Source: UBA4582 sp013204195
GTDB taxonomy: Bacteria > Pseudomonadota > Gammaproteobacteria > Pseudomonadales > Azotimanducaceae
DNA: 64,000 nucleotides
Assembly (NCBI GenBank): GCA_963925735.1
Contig: CAWUUH010000036.1
Location: forward strand, 1 to 64,000
Reading direction: 5' to 3'
A program made the translations under genes and the position numbers. Of this stretch, positions 8,050-17,118 are shown in pieces. The notes under the pieces were generated by a model. That model worked only from the letters and a program-made list of their open reading frames with translations, had not been told where the DNA came from and did no database searches. Position 1 is the stretch's first letter; each line of letters opens with the position of its first letter.

Positions 8050-9444
8050 ATGAAACAAGCAGTCATCAACAAGTCCACGACTGACAGGGACGCAAGCCGG
8101 CTACGCTGGTCGGTGATCAGCGCTTACGGCGCGCCAGGCGTAGGGGCTGGCTACATGTATCTCTTGATCGGTCTCTACATTATGAAGTTCTCCACCGATG
8201 TGTTGCTGATTGCACCGGCGGTAATGGGCACAATTTTTGGTATCTCACGGGTCTGGGATGCGGTTTCCGACCCTCTGGTTGGCTATATGAGCGACCGCAC
8301 CCGGCACCCCTTGGGTCGTCGCCGATTATGGTTGTTGCTGAGTATAGTGCCCATCTCGGGGACTTTTATTATGGTCTTCTCGCCGCCTGCCAGTCTTCAC
8401 GGCACCGAGTTGATTGCCTGGATGGCCGTTGGCGTGATTGGGTTTTATTCAGCGGCGACGATTTTTATCGTTCCACATATGTCCCTTGGGGCAGAATTAA
8501 CCCCTAATTACCATGAGCGCAGCCGCCTCTATGGGTTGCGCCACGCGGCGTTTACGATAGGCTCGATATTGGCGCTGGTGAGTATGCAGTTGCTGATTAA
8601 CGCCGAGCGGGTCAGCGAGGCTGCTGTGCGGCAGACAGCCTTTGAACTTAGCGCGCTGGCGGCGCTGGTCACCGCCGGTCTGATTCTGTATGCGGTGGTC
8701 AAGCTTCGCGAGCGCCCGGATTATCAGGGTCGGGTCAATGCCAGCCCCTTTGGTGCCTTCAAAGATGTCTGGCGCAATCATCACGCTCGACTCGTCCTGG
8801 CAGTCTCGTTTATTGAGAACATTGGCAGCGCCGTGATTGGCATCCTGACGCTATATGTTGCGCAATATGTGGTGGGTCGCCCGGAGCTTGCGGCGCTGAT
8901 TATCCTCAGTTATATGATTCCCTCAACGTTGTCGGTGCCCTTGTGGATCCCACTATCCCGCCGCTTCGGCAAGATTCGATTGTGGATGTTCTCCATGATG
9001 CTGACCGGTGTTTCCTTTGGCGGCATGTTCAGTCTGCCCTGGCTCGAACCGGATATTCGTCTGGTGGTGATATTTGGTCTCGCGGTGTTTGCGGGGCTCG
9101 CTGCAGGTTGTGGCGGAACCATCGCCCCCTCGGTGCAGAGCGACATTATTGATTACGATGAGTATATGACGGGCGAGCGCAAGGAGGGTTCTTACTTTGC
9201 GGCCTTTAACTTTGTCCATAAGAGTGCAACCGGTGTGATGATCCTGATCACAGGCTACGTTTTGCAATTCTCCGGATTTGTGCCCAATCAGTTGCAAACT
9301 ATGAACGTACAAGTGTCCATGGTATTTCTGTACGGGCTTTTACCGCTGATTTGCTACTGCATAGGTGCTGCGTTATTTTCCCGTTTTACGCTGGATGAGG
9401 CAACGCACCAACAGATGCGAGACGAGATGGATGCCCGCCGCTAG
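8050..9444 (+). CDS. GPH-family cation symporter (MelB-like, major facilitator superfamily)
   Basis: The 464-residue hydrophobic protein has about 12 membrane segments. It carries the GPH signature near residue 75, D-A-V-S-D-P-L-V-G-Y-M-S-D-R-T, followed by G-R-R-R-L-W. A second conserved stretch near residue 360 reads S-D-I-I-D-Y-D-E-Y. GPH carriers couple uptake of sugars or other organic solutes to Na+ or H+. It is divergent from the CoA ligase operon and shares its intergenic region, so a common regulator is possible. The substrate is unknown; a glycoside is not implied by the neighbours. Confidence 0.88.
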   Translation: MKQAVINKSTTDRDASRLRWSVISAYGAPGVGAGYMYLLIGLYIMKFSTDVLLIAPAVMGTIFGISRVWDAVSDPLVGYMSDRTRHPLGRRRLWLLLSIVPISGTFIMVFSPPASLHGTELIAWMAVGVIGFYSAATIFIVPHMSLGAELTPNYHERSRLYGLRHAAFTIGSILALVSMQLLINAERVSEAAVRQTAFELSALAALVTAGLILYAVVKLRERPDYQGRVNASPFGAFKDVWRNHHARLVLAVSFIENIGSAVIGILTLYVAQYVVGRPELAALIILSYMIPSTLSVPLWIPLSRRFGKIRLWMFSMMLTGVSFGGMFSLPWLEPDIRLVVIFGLAVFAGLAAGCGGTIAPSVQSDIIDYDEYMTGERKEGSYFAAFNFVHKSATGVMILITGYVLQFSGFVPNQLQTMNVQVSMVFLYGLLPLICYCIGAALFSRFTLDEATHQQMRDEMDARR

Positions 9445-9475
9445 GGCATATAACTGAGTTTGCGTGCACCGCAAT

Positions 9476-10378
9476 TCATAGCAGGTTGGTCTTCAAGCGC
9501 AAGTTGATGCGTCGATGGTGATGTAATGCCTCGATGCTGAAGATCAACAGTGCGACCCAAATGCAGGCAAAGGTGATTAGGCGTTCCACGCCGAAGGCCT
9601 CGTTGAAAATAACGACGGCGATCACCAATGTTAGGCTCGGGGCGAGATATTGAAACATCCCTGCAGCCGTCAGAGACAGGCGACCCACCGCCGCCGCAAA
9701 GCACAGTAAAGGAAAAGAAGTCACGACGCCGCCGAGCATCAGCAAGACATCGGTGGAACGATCGATATGCGCAAAACTCACGGCCCCTTGGCTGTAGAAC
9801 CAGGCGAGGCAAGCCAGCGCCGGGGGTAGCATCATCAGGGTTTCGATCGCGAGTCCACCCACAGGGTGGAGTTGCAGGGTTTTACGAATCAGGCCGTAAA
9901 AACCGAAGCTGAAGGCCAGCGCCAGTGAAACCCAAGGCAGTGCGCCGAGCGTAAATACCTGGAAGCCGATGCCCAGTGCGGCGATGCTGATCGCAATCCA
10001 TTGCAGCGGGCGGAGATATTCGCGCAAAAAGAGCATGCCAAGAAAGACGTTAACTAAGGGATTGATAAAGTAACCTAGGCTGGCCTCAACAATATTGTTA
10101 CTGATGATGGCATCAATAAAAATCAGCCAATTAATCGATAAGAGTATCGCTGTTACCAGGCACAAGCCGAGCTGGCGTCGCGTTACCCGTAATACCGGCA
10201 GCTGGCCTGTATAAGCCAGGATGCCGAGGAGCAGAAAGACTGACCAAATGACCCGGTGACATAGAATTTCTACTGGCGAGACGTGGCTCAGCAGTTTGAA
10301 GTAGATTGGGGCGACACCCCAGAACCCATAGGCTGCCAGGGCAAAATAGGCGCCGTGCTTTGTGCGCTGGTCAAACAT
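9476..10378 (-). CDS. rarD: RarD-type EamA-family transporter
   Basis: The 300-residue integral membrane protein has ten predicted helices arranged as two EamA halves. RarD hallmarks are seen: G-F-W-G-V-A-P-I-Y-F-K near residue 18, E-I-L-C-H-R-V-I-W-S near 37, N-W-L-I-F-I-D-A near 83 and L-G-Y-F-I-N-P-L near 101. RarD was named for chloramphenicol sensitivity in E. coli annotation, but its substrate is not established. It is convergent with the GPH transporter. Confidence 0.92.
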   Translation of the reverse strand: MFDQRTKHGAYFALAAYGFWGVAPIYFKLLSHVSPVEILCHRVIWSVFLLLGILAYTGQLPVLRVTRRQLGLCLVTAILLSINWLIFIDAIISNNIVEASLGYFINPLVNVFLGMLFLREYLRPLQWIAISIAALGIGFQVFTLGALPWVSLALAFSFGFYGLIRKTLQLHPVGGLAIETLMMLPPALACLAWFYSQGAVSFAHIDRSTDVLLMLGGVVTSFPLLCFAAAVGRLSLTAAGMFQYLAPSLTLVIAVVIFNEAFGVERLITFACIWVALLIFSIEALHHHRRINLRLKTNLL

Positions 10379-10564
10379 CTTGGTCGCCTATGAGAAAGTC
10401 GGCACTGTAAGGCCGTACCTGCGGTTTGGCAAGGCGAACTTGATTCTCGTGGGTGAAATTTGCACTGCCCGCCCGCTAACAACAACCTTCTATTGGTGAA
10501 CGCAGTGGTCATCTAGATTGGTTAGGTAAAGGTTCGGTTTAGTGCCCCTTAAATCAGCTCATCA

Positions 10565-10600
10565 AGTCAGCCTATCTAGTCAGCCTATTTAGTCAGGTCA
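10565..10600. repeat. 13-bp tandem repeat spanning a stop codon
   Basis: AGTCAGCCTATCT (10565-10577) and AGTCAGCCTATTT (10578-10590) are adjacent, followed by a partial third copy AGTCAGGTCAA. The repeat covers the stop codon of the methyltransferase gene, which ends at 10585. Confidence 0.8.
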
Positions 10601-11208
10601 ACGATCAAAATTTCCCCGGAGGCATTCACCGGCCGTTTCAACCACTTGCCTTCAACCTGGGCTTGTTCGCCATAGAGTTTTTGGCAGCGCTGCGCTAGAT
10701 CGGTAAATGGTGAGCGACAGGGGTCAGCGATCAGTACTTGGGAGACGCCGGCTTTTTTTGCGCGCTTGATCAGGTTCAGTAGCATGCCCGACATTTCGTC
10801 CCAAAAACAAATATCTGCCCCAACGATGACATCAAAGTCTTGTAATTTGGCGGTGGTGAGCTGTTGGAAAGTCATTTTTTTGCCTTCAACGTTGACCCCG
10901 TTGTGCTCCGCATGTAGCTGCATATAGGGTAGAACATTTTCGTCAGCGTCGATGCCGGTCACCTGCGCGTCGAATTGTCGTGCGCAATAAATGCCCAATA
11001 GACCCCAGCCACAACCTATTTCCAAGACTCTAATGTTTTTTTTCAGCGGGTGCTTTTTCAGATAATCCATAATGAGGAAGCTGGAGTTCCAAAACTTGTT
11101 ACCGTGAATGTCGGCGACGTAACCCTCTCGCTTCAGGCGGCGTATTTCCTTATGGCTCGAATTGAGTATTTTCAAGCCAAACGCGGTGCGCTGATTGCGG
11201 ATTGTCAT
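10585..11208 (-). CDS. Class I SAM-dependent methyltransferase
   Basis: The 207-residue protein has the Rossmann methyltransferase motif I, V-L-E-I-G-C-G-W-G-L-L-G, near residue 60. Motif II acidic end G-I-D-A-D-E lies near 84, and V-I-V-G-A-D-I-C-F-W-D near 127 where motif IV falls. The V-G-A-D-x-x-x-W/F-D style resembles the METTL/PrmA-like protein methyltransferase group. The substrate is unknown. It stands alone between rarD and the DUF4139 gene. The first 45 residues are basic and may contact a partner. Confidence 0.8.
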   Translation of the reverse strand: MTIRNQRTAFGLKILNSSHKEIRRLKREGYVADIHGNKFWNSSFLIMDYLKKHPLKKNIRVLEIGCGWGLLGIYCARQFDAQVTGIDADENVLPYMQLHAEHNGVNVEGKKMTFQQLTTAKLQDFDVIVGADICFWDEMSGMLLNLIKRAKKAGVSQVLIADPCRSPFTDLAQRCQKLYGEQAQVEGKWLKRPVNASGEILIVDLTK

Positions 11209-11405
11209 AGGACGGGTGCTGGGGTCGTTAAGAGACCGTTAGTCTAACAGTCGATTACGACTGACGAAACTCCTTTGCCGATAGCTAACTTTTTGTATTA
11301 AATACAGGCATTGTATCGTCATACTGTCCCTGCAATGACGGTATGCCCATTTAAAGCGCCGGAACAAGAGTGGTTAGTGTTGCGCAGCCCAGACGAGAAA
11401 ATAGC

Positions 11406-12833
11406 ATGGTCCGATTGTTGAAAAGTAAAATCTTGCTGATGATAGTTACCTCTCTCCTGACGGCGTCGGCTATTGCCGCGTCGGGTGTCCCCTTGGCGAA
11501 GCAAGTGAGTAAAGACAGCCAGGTGACGACGAGCCTGACGGTTTATAGTGATAATTTCGCGATTGTTCGTGAAACGCGGCAAGTGGTGCTGCCCAAAGGC
11601 CTCATAGAGCTTGAGTATCGTGATGTCGCTGCCAATATTGACCCGACGTCGGTAGCCGTCGCGTCTCTTGGCGATGCTGGCGGGTTCAAGGTTGTTGAGC
11701 AAAGCTATCGATATGACCTATTGAATCGTGAGTCATTGCTGGCAAGGTTTATCAACCAAAAGCTCAAATACGCGCGTAGTGTCCGCTTCGATGACAAGTT
11801 CGAGACGATTTATCGAGAGGGAAAATTACTCGCAACGAACCCTGAGATCGTTAACTTTGGCGATGAGATAGCTATCGCGCCGGAGGGGACTATTACCCTT
11901 GGTTCTGTTCCCGCCGACCTGAAAACAGTGCCAACATTGGTGTGGCTCGTTGACAATAATAAAGCCGGATCGCGCTTGCTTGAGACCACATACATATCCT
12001 CGAATATCAGATGGCAGGCTGATTATGTGCTGGTGCTCGATAGGGACAGGCCAATGTTCGATCTCTCCACCTGGGTGAGTCTGGAGAATCAAAGTGGTGC
12101 GCAGTATGCTAATGCATCGATCAAGTTAGTCGCGGGGCAGATCAACCGGGTTAATGATCGTCGTCCCGATATGGAGCGGCCTCTGACCGCCATGAGAATG
12201 GAAAGCCAGGTTCCTCTGCAAGAGTCGTTCTTTGATTATCATCTTTACACATTACCGCTGAAAACCACGATTGCCCATAACGAAACCAAACAGCTACGGT
12301 TGATGGCGGCCGATAACGCAAGCTATCTGAAGTATTACGTTTTGGACTCGCAACTGCAGAACTATCAAGCTGTCGAGTCTAGACATGCGAAGTTCGATAT
12401 CCGCATGCAGTTTGCGAATACGCAATCGAATCAGCTGGGCCAGCCTTTGCCTGCGGGCAAAGTTAGGGTGTATCTGAAAGACAGCGATGGCGAGTTACAG
12501 CTCGTTGGTGAGGATCGAATGATGGCGTTGGCCGAAGGTGAAGTTGCGCTGTTGAGCCTAGGCCAGGCATTTGACTTGCTAGCGGAGCACAAGCAGCTGG
12601 CGTTTCGACGCCTGGGCGAGCGTGCAATAGAGATGACCACAGAAGTCACGGTGAGAAACCGTAAGCCCGAGTCGGTGGCGGTTACCGTGAATGAAAAGCT
12701 GTTCGGTGACTGGGAAGTTACTCAGGAAAGCCTCAAAGGCGAGAAAACCGACAGTGTTACTCAGGCTTATCAGTTGCAAGTCGAGGCCGGTGGTGAGGCC
12801 ACCTTCGTCTATACAGCGAGAATCAGCTACTAA
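11406..12833 (+). CDS. Secreted DUF4139-type protein
   Basis: The product from ATG 11406 is 475 residues, with an N-terminal signal (MVRLLKSKILLMIVTSLLTA) and probable cleavage after A-I-A-A. The mature part resembles the DUF4139 family: an early V-Y-S-D-N-F-A-I-V-R-E-T strand, a central W-V-S-L-E-N-Q-S-G segment and I-K-L-V-A-G-Q-I-N-R-V. These proteins are predicted beta-rich exported proteins of unknown function. The upstream start at 11370 would place charged residues before the signal, so it was not chosen. It is convergent with the eight-gene operon, six bases from its last stop, so it could belong to the same process. Confidence 0.75.
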   Translation: MVRLLKSKILLMIVTSLLTASAIAASGVPLAKQVSKDSQVTTSLTVYSDNFAIVRETRQVVLPKGLIELEYRDVAANIDPTSVAVASLGDAGGFKVVEQSYRYDLLNRESLLARFINQKLKYARSVRFDDKFETIYREGKLLATNPEIVNFGDEIAIAPEGTITLGSVPADLKTVPTLVWLVDNNKAGSRLLETTYISSNIRWQADYVLVLDRDRPMFDLSTWVSLENQSGAQYANASIKLVAGQINRVNDRRPDMERPLTAMRMESQVPLQESFFDYHLYTLPLKTTIAHNETKQLRLMAADNASYLKYYVLDSQLQNYQAVESRHAKFDIRMQFANTQSNQLGQPLPAGKVRVYLKDSDGELQLVGEDRMMALAEGEVALLSLGQAFDLLAEHKQLAFRRLGERAIEMTTEVTVRNRKPESVAVTVNEKLFGDWEVTQESLKGEKTDSVTQAYQLQVEAGGEATFVYTARISY

Positions 12834-12839
12834 AAGACG

Positions 12840-13868
12840 TTAATTGGGGGCGCGCCAAGAGGTTTCTGCTTGAAAGCTGTTAAGCCCCACGAAAGTGCCG
12901 CCGTTGCGCTCGCAGAGAATGCGCATAAAATGCGCAAAGCGAAAACCGGAAGCCTGAAATTGTGTATCTTGGGCGAAGATCACTGGAAAGCCGATGCCGT
13001 GGATTCGCACCAGCCGCTCGCCACTCGCATCTTGAACGTTAATGCGGTCTACCTGATTAATCACGCCGGCAATTGAACTGCCATTGAAATCGTCGCCAAA
13101 GACATACAGGCTGATTTTTCGATCTGGCTGATAGAAGGTTGAAATCGCAGTCGTAATGCCCCGTTCCGGACTAGAGCGACTGAATGCAGTCCAACTGGCC
13201 AGCCGCTTCAGTATGGCTCGGCGTCTTGCGGGCGTGTCGGGAATCCACTGGTCCGCGTATTGACTGAACATATATTGACCCTGGTCATTCATGATCTGTA
13301 CACCCTTCAGATTCGGGTAAACAGCCAGAGTTTCCTCGACTTTTTGCATGACGAGCGGCCAGGCGAACTCGCGCATGCTGCCGGATGTGTCGATGATAAA
13401 AATAACGTAATCGCTATCAACAGGTATGCCGCCAATCAGATGGCTAGCGGCAGTTTTTTGGTATTCTGCCAACAATCTTTGCATTTCTGCTGAAAGAGAT
13501 TGCCTGGCCAGACTGAGTTGCTCGACGATGCTATCTTGGGTCTTAGAGCTGTTCTGCATAGCGGCATATTGGGACTGCAGTGCGGTCAACTTATTCGCCA
13601 AATTGCGCAGTGTTTGCTGTTGTAAATCTCTTTGATCCTCTTGGTGTATTCGGTCTCGGTCCAGCTGTCGTCGTTGGTTTCGAATTGAGTCTAGTTGTAT
13701 TTCAAGCGCCGTCACCCGCTGTTGAATATGGCTGCTGGTTTGCGCGAATATCATCGGTTCGTACACTTTTGTTAGAACCAGCAATAGTATTAAGGCGCCA
13801 AATCCGCAGCTGATGACGTCCAAAAAAGATAGGCTGATGGTCTCTATTTCACGCCGTCCTTTCCCCAT
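12840..13868 (-). CDS. VWA protein with ExbD/MotB-like N-terminal helix (second of two)
   Basis: The 342-residue protein starts with basic residues, then one membrane helix (about 14-34) bearing S-F-L-D-V-I-S-C-G-F-G-A. D17 lies where stator B-subunits hold their proton-binding Asp. A long coiled coil follows (about 45-135). A von Willebrand factor A domain (about 152-342) has an intact MIDAS, D-T-S-G-S at 160-164, with a G-I-T-T-A-I segment and D in Y-V-F-G-D-D. The topology puts the VWA domain in the periplasm. Its ATG shares one base with the stop of the sister gene (TAATG). The frame extends to 13928 but the coupled start is preferred. MIDAS sites bind a divalent metal and a protein ligand. 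The role with the MotA-like gene is inferred. Confidence 0.85.
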   Translation of the reverse strand: MGKGRREIETISLSFLDVISCGFGALILLLVLTKVYEPMIFAQTSSHIQQRVTALEIQLDSIRNQRRQLDRDRIHQEDQRDLQQQTLRNLANKLTALQSQYAAMQNSSKTQDSIVEQLSLARQSLSAEMQRLLAEYQKTAASHLIGGIPVDSDYVIFIIDTSGSMREFAWPLVMQKVEETLAVYPNLKGVQIMNDQGQYMFSQYADQWIPDTPARRRAILKRLASWTAFSRSSPERGITTAISTFYQPDRKISLYVFGDDFNGSSIAGVINQVDRINVQDASGERLVRIHGIGFPVIFAQDTQFQASGFRFAHFMRILCERNGGTFVGLNSFQAETSWRAPN

Positions 13869-14956
13869 TATGGCCAATCCTTGGCTGGGCTGATGAACGA
13901 CCCGCCGGTTTTTTGAGCCAAAATCCAATAAGAGGGTGTCGCCAAAGGATCGCCTTCCATCGGGAAAAGAATAATGTTGATGGGGATGGCGGCAGGCAAT
14001 TGCATCACCGCAGCGCTGAACAGTTTGGCGCGGTCGGGGCTGCTGATAACGGTTTTGTTAGACGGTGTCTCTCCTTGGGTCGGTAAGCCGTCAACGATGA
14101 GAAAAATATTGTCGGGCCGGGGTGAAAGCTGATTAATGAATTCGAATGGCGGGAACAGCGCGGTGCCGCCAGAGGGGACCAGCGCCGACAAATTGGCTAA
14201 GGCTAAGTCCACCGCTAATTTGTCAGTGGTTGCGATCCAGCCATTGTCCTTGATTAAGGGTATGAGCTCAGTATTGAACGCCACGAGGGAGAATTCGGCG
14301 TCCTGGGGTAAATTCGCAGTAATCCAATTTACTGTGTTGACCGCTCTTCGCCATTTTGGTGCCAGTTTCTTTTGTTCATCTGGCGCCAGGCTCAATCGTA
14401 TCGCATTGACGATACGCTGGTGTAGCATACTCGCGGATGAGTCGATCAAAATCAGGATACGTTGGCCACCGACATTCAAGCCGGTGAGGTATTGGCGCTG
14501 TCCATCGCCGGTCATGGCGCGCAGGTTTGGGCCCGGCTCAGTATCCGTGTCTGGCGTTTCCTGTTTGTTCGTTTTGGTTTGCGCCAACGCTGCGAGCTCA
14601 ATTTTGAGTGCCTCAACCAATTGAGATTGCCGCTCGGCTGAGTCTGTGGCGTCCTGTAGTCGGGTTTCGATTTCAACAATGGAATGGCTTAGCGCTGCGC
14701 TGAACTGTGCGGCAGATGTCGCATTTTCGGCAAGCTGGAGCGTATTTTCCTGCATCGCGAGCAGCTGTTGCTGCTCCGCTTCTAATTGCTTTTGCAACTC
14801 TGCGGCGGCTGTCGTTAGCGCGAGATTCGCCCCCTGATTAGTCGCGACTGAGCCATGATTGATGATAACGAAAATCAGGATCACGGCGCCGAAACCACAA
14901 GACATAATGTCGAGGAATGACAGGCTGAATACATTGAATTCGCGTCTTCTTGTCAT
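13868..14956 (-). CDS. VWA protein with ExbD/MotB-like N-terminal helix (first of two)
   Basis: The 362-residue protein has the same plan as its downstream neighbour. A basic N-terminus (MTRRREF) precedes a helix at about 13-33 with S-F-L-D-I-M-S-C-G-F-G-A. Asp16 takes the place of the stator Asp. Coiled coil runs about 45-125, a Thr/Pro/Glu-rich linker 128-145, and a VWA domain about 165-362. MIDAS residues are present: D-S-S-A-S at 172-176, a G-G-T and F-L-I-V-D-G-L-P-T. The two VWA proteins differ throughout apart from the helix and the MIDAS, so they look like ancient duplicates with separate tasks, perhaps forming a heterodimer. Start and stop overlap with the next gene. Confidence 0.87.
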   Translation of the reverse strand: MTRRREFNVFSLSFLDIMSCGFGAVILIFVIINHGSVATNQGANLALTTAAAELQKQLEAEQQQLLAMQENTLQLAENATSAAQFSAALSHSIVEIETRLQDATDSAERQSQLVEALKIELAALAQTKTNKQETPDTDTEPGPNLRAMTGDGQRQYLTGLNVGGQRILILIDSSASMLHQRIVNAIRLSLAPDEQKKLAPKWRRAVNTVNWITANLPQDAEFSLVAFNTELIPLIKDNGWIATTDKLAVDLALANLSALVPSGGTALFPPFEFINQLSPRPDNIFLIVDGLPTQGETPSNKTVISSPDRAKLFSAAVMQLPAAIPINIILFPMEGDPLATPSYWILAQKTGGSFISPAKDWP

Positions 14957-14973
14957 AGTATCGTCGAGGACGC

Positions 14974-16302
14974 CTAGTCGATGGATATCAATGTGAAGGA
15001 TTGATGGCCCAGGACTATTTGGTCGCCAGGTTTGACGGGGATCTGGCCCTCGACCAGCTGCTGATTAAGATACACGGCATCAGCGCCGGCCGCTTCAATT
15101 GATACTTGGTCGGCGCGACATTGAAGCACGCCGCTGTGTGCAGTCGCAGCTTCTTGTGATAGTGCTGAATCAATGTCGGTGAGCTTCAGGGTTGGGCCAA
15201 TGGCGAAGGCGTGGTTGTTGAACAACACATGAGTCGCCCGTCGGCGGTTGGGCTGCAGTGGGGTCACGGCGATGACCTCAGCATCAACCTGAGCATCAAC
15301 CTGAGCCAAGCTGGTGACGTGATGGATCTGTTCATCGGTGCCGAGAATTTCGTCGATGTGGCGGGCGATGCCCTGCCTGACAGCATCGGTGCTGAGCCTC
15401 TCGACGGTGACACCGCTCAGCATCGCCAGACTATCCAGCAGTCCGGGAAAGCCCGCGAAGCGATGTGAAATTAACAAGGTGGCCGGTTGGCCGGGCTCGA
15501 GTCGAGCATTGACGGCCTGGATGATCGATGGGTAGAGACTGACGCAAGCGGCTACCAGTTGCTCGCCAGAGACGGAGGTCTGGTGGACACCCGTGTCGAA
15601 TGTCAGGTTGAAGGTGGGCTCGATGAGCTGCTCACGGCTTGTAATCCAGCGGGGTATGGTGTCATACAATTGCTGTTCGCTGGCAGCCAAGTGCAAGGGG
15701 TCATAACGTGAATCCTTGATGAATTGGTTGGCGATGGTGTTGGCCCAACGATCCCAGAGTCGATATAAGCCTGTATCCGGCAAGGTTTGTGTCGTCGACT
15801 GACGTCGTCCAGCTTGGGTTTGTAAGAGGCTCAAGGTGACTCGGTGGAGGTGAATGTCAAGCAGCAGTAGCGGGTGTGTTTGATGATGTTCGGCAGCGGC
15901 CATCAGGGCGGTGTCGACTAGGCCGCGTACCGGTAATCCGGCTTCCCTAGCCATGCCCAGCAATAGGCTGAGTTGCGCGCTGGAGTAGTCCCCCGGGACC
16001 GCCAAAATAACCTGGTCGATGTCAGCCTGAATGACAGTCCAGATTGACGTCAAGTGAGCAAATGCTAAATCCGCATTATGGCGAACCTGGGGATGGTCAG
16101 CCGCCAGAGCTTGAGTGTCTAATTGGTGCCAGAATCGCGTGTGCGTCCAGCGTGGCAGCAGTCGTGCCTGTTGCATGGCCTGGGTGCCCAGTAATAGCCG
16201 TTGATCATCGATGACCGCGTAACCAGGGCTCTGCAGCACAGGTTGACCATCAATGCTGACATCGATGCCGCTGTCGTTGATTTCTATGAGTCCTATGTTC
16301 AA
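14974..16302 (-). CDS. Actin/Hsp70-like protein with FHA-like C-terminal domain
   Basis: The start is TTG at 16302, with GGAG eight bases upstream. The 442-residue product resembles an actin-ATPase core (about 1-345). I see an N-terminal strand pair, a V-I-L-A-V-P-G-D-Y-S-S-A-Q segment near 98, A-G-L-P-V-R-G-L-V-D near 121 and a L-L-L-L-D-I strand near 145. The Gly-rich phosphate loops are degraded: the second reads D-I-H-L-H-R where active members have D-x-G-G-G-T, and the adenosine motif has S-H where G-G is usual. ATP hydrolysis is therefore doubtful. Residues about 360-442 have an FHA-like pattern ending V-Y-L-N-Q-Q-L-V-E-G ... G-D-Q-I-V-L-G. FHA domains bind phosphothreonine peptides. 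It lies between the channel and VWA genes. Confidence 0.68.
   Translation of the reverse strand: MNIGLIEINDSGIDVSIDGQPVLQSPGYAVIDDQRLLLGTQAMQQARLLPRWTHTRFWHQLDTQALAADHPQVRHNADLAFAHLTSIWTVIQADIDQVILAVPGDYSSAQLSLLLGMAREAGLPVRGLVDTALMAAAEHHQTHPLLLLDIHLHRVTLSLLQTQAGRRQSTTQTLPDTGLYRLWDRWANTIANQFIKDSRYDPLHLAASEQQLYDTIPRWITSREQLIEPTFNLTFDTGVHQTSVSGEQLVAACVSLYPSIIQAVNARLEPGQPATLLISHRFAGFPGLLDSLAMLSGVTVERLSTDAVRQGIARHIDEILGTDEQIHHVTSLAQVDAQVDAEVIAVTPLQPNRRRATHVLFNNHAFAIGPTLKLTDIDSALSQEAATAHSGVLQCRADQVSIEAAGADAVYLNQQLVEGQIPVKPGDQIVLGHQSFTLISID
15281..15304. repeat. 12-bp perfect tandem duplication inside the actin-like gene
   Basis: GCATCAACCTGA occurs twice without a gap. It encodes a doubled Q-V-D-A segment in the linker before the FHA-like domain, and keeps frame. 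Confidence 0.9.
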
Positions 16303-16314
16303 GTTAAGACTCCA

Positions 16315-17109
16315 TTAGCTTTGTAGGTGGCCGATCAATTGATTGTCGCAATAGGCTTCCGCATCCAAGACCAGACGCTCCTGAGCCAACTGCAACTGAT
16401 GCAAAAGAAACATCACAATAATACTGATCAACAATGCCACGAAGGTCGAGTTAAAGGCGACGCCAAGACTCTGAGTGACACCGGCAATATTTCCCTGGGC
16501 TGCCTGCTGGGCTTGAGCCAGGGCTTGGCCGATACCGCGGACGGTACCGAGAAAGCCGATGGAAGGTATTGCCCAGGCGATGTAACGAATCATAGAGAGT
16601 TCTGAATCGAGACGATCAGACTCTGATGCGCAGATAGCGCGGATAGCGGTGGAGACGTCTTGAATATTGCGAGTCGACCGAAACCTGTGCAGTGCCGTGA
16701 GCAGTGCTCGAGGTAAAAGAAAGGACTGTTGACGCGCCGACAAGGCCTGAATGGGGCGAGCATATTCGCGGCTGTCTTCTGGCAGAATGCTGGTGCCTTG
16801 TTTAATGGGAATTAAATTCAAGCCTAAAACGTCACGTTCCTGGCGGGCGAGATTTGCCTTGTAAGCCATCAATGCGAATGCCCACAGCATCAAGATGAAG
16901 CAGGTCTCTTGTTCAAAGTCTCTGATCACAACGTAGCTTGAGCGCTCGGGTACGTAATTAGGATTTGAGTTGATTTCAATCGCCTGCAGCTGCAGGATCT
17001 CGCTGGCATTCGGTCTGACAATAGAGACATAGAGGCTATGTATCAGGATCGCGGCGATAATCAACGAAAATAATTGGTAGAGAAATTCAACGGGCAACTG
17101 TTTGCGCAC
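16315..17109 (-). CDS. MotA/TolQ/ExbB/ZorA-type proton channel protein
   Basis: The 264-residue product starts at GTG 17109. It has four hydrophobic segments at about 10-31, 70-84, 174-196 and 218-240, with a cytoplasmic region between the second and third. The third helix carries I-P-S-I-G-F-L-G-T-V-R-G-I, the classic ExbB/MotA motif. The fourth carries V-A-F-N-S-T-F-V-A-L-L, with the conserved Thr. In known motors five such subunits surround two single-helix B-subunits and turn when ions pass. The two VWA proteins encoded downstream provide candidate B-subunits. Four helices rather than three favours a MotA/ZorA-like over an ExbB-like architecture. Confidence 0.88.
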   Translation of the reverse strand: MRKQLPVEFLYQLFSLIIAAILIHSLYVSIVRPNASEILQLQAIEINSNPNYVPERSSYVVIRDFEQETCFILMLWAFALMAYKANLARQERDVLGLNLIPIKQGTSILPEDSREYARPIQALSARQQSFLLPRALLTALHRFRSTRNIQDVSTAIRAICASESDRLDSELSMIRYIAWAIPSIGFLGTVRGIGQALAQAQQAAQGNIAGVTQSLGVAFNSTFVALLISIIVMFLLHQLQLAQERLVLDAEAYCDNQLIGHLQS

Positions 17110-17118
17110 AATAATGAC

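Noticed and set aside
14136..14624. Plus-strand frame of 162 codons
   Set aside because: It lies entirely opposite the VWA gene, whose MIDAS motifs are intact.
12840..14956. MoxR-VWA chaperone system
   Set aside because: VWA proteins are present but no MoxR-type AAA+ ATPase is encoded in the window.
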